Source: Thiohalobacter thiocyanaticus
Lineage (GTDB): Bacteria > Pseudomonadota > Gammaproteobacteria > Thiohalobacterales > Thiohalobacteraceae
DNA: 64,000 nt
Reading direction: 5' to 3'
Assembly (NCBI RefSeq): GCF_002356355.1
Contig: NZ_AP018052.1
Location: forward strand, 1,984,001 to 2,048,000
Positions 62,166 through 64,000 of the stretch are shown one piece after another. The notes under the pieces were generated by a model, which was not told the DNA's origin, searched no databases, and saw only the letters and a program-made list of their open reading frames with translations. The position numbers and the translations under genes were made by a program. Position 1 is the stretch's first letter. Each line of letters starts with the position of its first letter.

Positions 62166-62675
62166 ATGACGCGGTTGTTTCAATCCCTGCAGTCACTGGC
62201 TCTCGCAACCGGGATGGCCTTTCTGGCCATCCCGCTGCTTGCCAGCGCCGAGGTACCCCGGCCGGACATCCCCGAGGCCAATGCCCGCTACAGCGAGGCC
62301 CAGGGCTGTGTCGAGCCGACCGAGGAGATGCGCAAGAACCACATGGAGTACATCCTCCACCAGCGCGACGAGACCATGCGCCGGGGCGTACGCACCAAGC
62401 AGTACAGCCTGGAGGAATGCATCAACTGCCATGTCCCGAAACCTGAATCGGGCAAGGTTGTGCGCAGCGACAGCAAGGAGCATTTCTGCAGCAGCTGTCA
62501 CAGCTATGCCGCGGTGAAGATCGACTGCTTCTCCTGTCATCGGGATACACCGATGCCGGATGCCGATACCACCATGCATCGGCTGGGCAGCGGCAAGGCC
62601 CATCACTTCACCGGGACAGAAGCCGAACTGACCGCGGATGCTCTGCGGGCAGTAACGGAGGAAGGACTGCAATGA
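62166..62675 (+). CDS. dsrJ: DsrJ, periplasmic triheme cytochrome c
   Basis: 169 residues. A hydrophobic N-terminal segment (about 9-28, ending LLASAEV) targets it to the periplasm and may remain as an anchor. Three CxxCH heme motifs: CINCH, CSSCH and CFSCH. It is the periplasmic electron-carrying subunit of DsrMKJOP. Its stop overlaps the dsrO start (ATGA). Confidence 0.97.
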   Translation: MTRLFQSLQSLALATGMAFLAIPLLASAEVPRPDIPEANARYSEAQGCVEPTEEMRKNHMEYILHQRDETMRRGVRTKQYSLEECINCHVPKPESGKVVRSDSKEHFCSSCHSYAAVKIDCFSCHRDTPMPDADTTMHRLGSGKAHHFTGTEAELTADALRAVTEEGLQ

Positions 62676-63439
62676 GCGAGCATGTAGACACCTCACGCCG
62701 CCGCTTCCTCGGCGGGACTGCCGGTGCCGCCGCCGGCATCAGCATTGCCCCCGGCGTGTTTCTCAACCAGGTCGCGCAGGCCAAGCCCGCCGATCAGCCC
62801 GTCTCCAGTGACAATCGCTGGGGCATGCTGATCGATACCAACAAGTGCGGCGACGGTTGCGATGCGTGCGTGCGCGGCTGCATGGAGGAAAACGGCTGGG
62901 GCGATATCCACAACAGCGAGCCGCACTCCTCGCCCGAGCAGAAGGCGCAGTGGATCCGCATTGTCGAACTGCGCGATACCAGCACGGGCTACGCCCATCA
63001 GCTGCCGCTGATGTGCCAGCACTGCAAACATCCGCCCTGCGTGGACGTCTGCCCGACCGGTGCCTCCATGAAACGCGCCGACGGCATCGTGCTGGTCGAC
63101 AAGCATATCTGCATCGGCTGCCGTTACTGCATGATGGCCTGCCCCTATAAGGCGCGTTCCTTCATCCACGAGGATCTGCAGGATCAGCTGGTCGTCGCTC
63201 CGCGCGGCAAGGGCACGGTGGAAAGCTGCACCCTGTGCGTTCATCGTGTCGACAAGGACGGGGCCGATGCCGTACCCGCCTGTGCCGAGGCCTGTGCCGC
63301 CGAAGGTCACGACGCCTTCGTCTTCGGGGATATGAACGATCCGAACAGCGAGATATCGCGTCAACTGGCACTGCACGGCGGCACCCAGATCCGTGCCGAC
63401 CTGGGACTCGACCTGGGTGTACGCTATCGCGGCATCTGA
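62672..63439 (+). CDS. dsrO: DsrO, periplasmic iron-sulfur subunit
   Basis: 255 residues. A twin-arginine signal (SRRRFLGGTAGAAAGISIA) exports it folded. Four [4Fe-4S] sites can be traced in CGDGCDACVRGCMEENGW, CQHCKHPPCVDVCPTG, CIGCRYCMMACPY and CTLCVHRVDKDG...CAEAC. It passes electrons between DsrJ and DsrP. Translationally coupled to dsrJ. Confidence 0.97.
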   Translation: MSEHVDTSRRRFLGGTAGAAAGISIAPGVFLNQVAQAKPADQPVSSDNRWGMLIDTNKCGDGCDACVRGCMEENGWGDIHNSEPHSSPEQKAQWIRIVELRDTSTGYAHQLPLMCQHCKHPPCVDVCPTGASMKRADGIVLVDKHICIGCRYCMMACPYKARSFIHEDLQDQLVVAPRGKGTVESCTLCVHRVDKDGADAVPACAEACAAEGHDAFVFGDMNDPNSEISRQLALHGGTQIRADLGLDLGVRYRGI

Positions 63440-63478
63440 ACCCTCCTCCAAGACGCACAAGCATAAGAGCCAGGATCC

Positions 63479-64000
63479 ATGAAGAAGACAATCCATTTCA
63501 GAGAAGTAACGAACAATGGAACGGGCTACTGGGGCCTGATCGGCATCCTCGGCCTGATCGTGGCCATCGGCCTGGGTGCCGCCTATTACATGGAACACCA
63601 TGGCCATTATGTCACGGGGATGAACAACCAGATCGTGTGGGGCACCCCGCACGTCTTCGCTGTTTTCCTCATTGTTGCCGCCTCCGGGGCCCTGAATGTC
63701 GCCTCCATCGGTTCCGTATTCGGCAAGGCGCCGTACAAGCCGCTGGCCCCCCTCTCCGGCCTGCTTGCCATCGCCCTGCTTGTCGGTGGTCTGGCCATTC
63801 TGGTGCTCGATCTCGGCCGTCCGGACCGTCTGATCGTCGCCATGACCTATTACAACTTCAAATCGATCTTCGCCTGGAACATCATTCTGTACAACGGCTT
63901 CATCGCCATCGTCGCCGTGTATCTGTGGATGCTGATGGACCCGTCCAAGAAGCAGTACTCATCCACGGTCGGCCTGTTCGCCTTCCTGTGGCGCCTGATC
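63479..64000 (+). CDS. dsrP: DsrP, NrfD-like membrane subunit (5' part)
   Basis: The gene runs off the window after about 174 codons. The visible part has helices starting WGLIGILGLIVAIGLGAAYY, FAVFLIVAASGALNVASIGS, PLSGLLAIALLVGGLAILVL and IFAWNIILYNGFIAIVAVYL, the NrfD/PsrC quinone-interacting pattern. It would anchor DsrO and exchange electrons with quinone. The ATG at 63479 follows the dsrO stop by 39 bp. dsrN and dsrR would be expected further right. Confidence 0.95.
   Translation, partial: MKKTIHFREVTNNGTGYWGLIGILGLIVAIGLGAAYYMEHHGHYVTGMNNQIVWGTPHVFAVFLIVAASGALNVASIGSVFGKAPYKPLAPLSGLLAIALLVGGLAILVLDLGRPDRLIVAMTYYNFKSIFAWNIILYNGFIAIVAVYLWMLMDPSKKQYSSTVGLFAFLWRLI

Overview
The window reads as a chromosomal segment of a GC-rich, sulfur-oxidising gammaproteobacterium (Chromatiales / Thiohalobacter / Thioalkalivibrio-like). 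The main evidence is an oxidative-type dsr operon at the right end (dsrABEFHCMKLJOP, dsrP cut by the window edge). Supporting evidence is a dsrS homologue, a cysteine-free DsrC paralogue, a secreted DsrE-like protein, and the gammaproteobacterial order response regulator - uvrC - pgsA - tRNA-Gly/Cys/Leu, which resembles E. coli uvrY-uvrC-pgsA-glyW-cysT-leuZ.

Layout. 1-19.8 kb is housekeeping: end of a DUF4010 membrane protein; sucA-sucB-lpdA (minus strand); an MscS channel; a DUF3579 protein; nadA; a frameshifted methyltransferase remnant; a slipin/NfeD pair with a flavin reductase; class I aldolase; a secreted DsrE-like protein; three tRNAs; pgsA; uvrC; a family-5 uracil-DNA glycosylase; and a UvrY/GacA regulator. 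20.1-27.0 kb is a self-contained secretion locus that resembles Pseudomonas Fap functional amyloid. It has two secreted glycine-rich paralogues behind a textbook sigma-54 promoter, two small secreted proteins, a C39 peptidase (FapD-like), a coiled-coil plus beta-barrel outer-membrane protein (FapF-like) and a sigma-54 activator. 27.78-36.92 kb is an integrated element in the 3' end of tRNA-Ser(UGA), bounded by 16-bp direct repeats. It encodes an integrase, an AlpA-like protein with its halves in reversed order, a primase-helicase, an HK97-type capsid and a PemK/MazF-like toxin. I see no terminase, portal, tail or lysis gene, so it looks like a phage satellite that carries its own capsid. A second, disrupted tRNA-Ser copy follows.

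37.5-53.1 kb mixes general genes (YccA-like, TauE-like, diguanylate cyclase, 2-oxoglutarate oxygenases) with probable sulfur-lifestyle genes: dsrS, the cysteine-free DsrC paralogue, an orphan Cas6/Cmx6-like protein, and several small proteins I do not recognise. It also holds a dockerin-tailed subtilase next to a cohesin-like VPxPA-CTERM protein. 53.6-64.0 kb is the dsr operon. Sulfane sulfur is relayed through DsrEFH to DsrC, DsrAB oxidises it to sulfite with DsrL as the likely electron-accepting partner, and the DsrMKJOP membrane complex reoxidises DsrC and exchanges electrons with the quinone pool and periplasm. Three stem-loops between dsr genes suggest segmental control of mRNA levels.

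Strongest candidates for something undescribed: the glycine-rich Fap-like locus, the capsid-bearing satellite, and the cohesin/dockerin pair. All functional statements are inferred by reading motifs and gene order; no database search was run.
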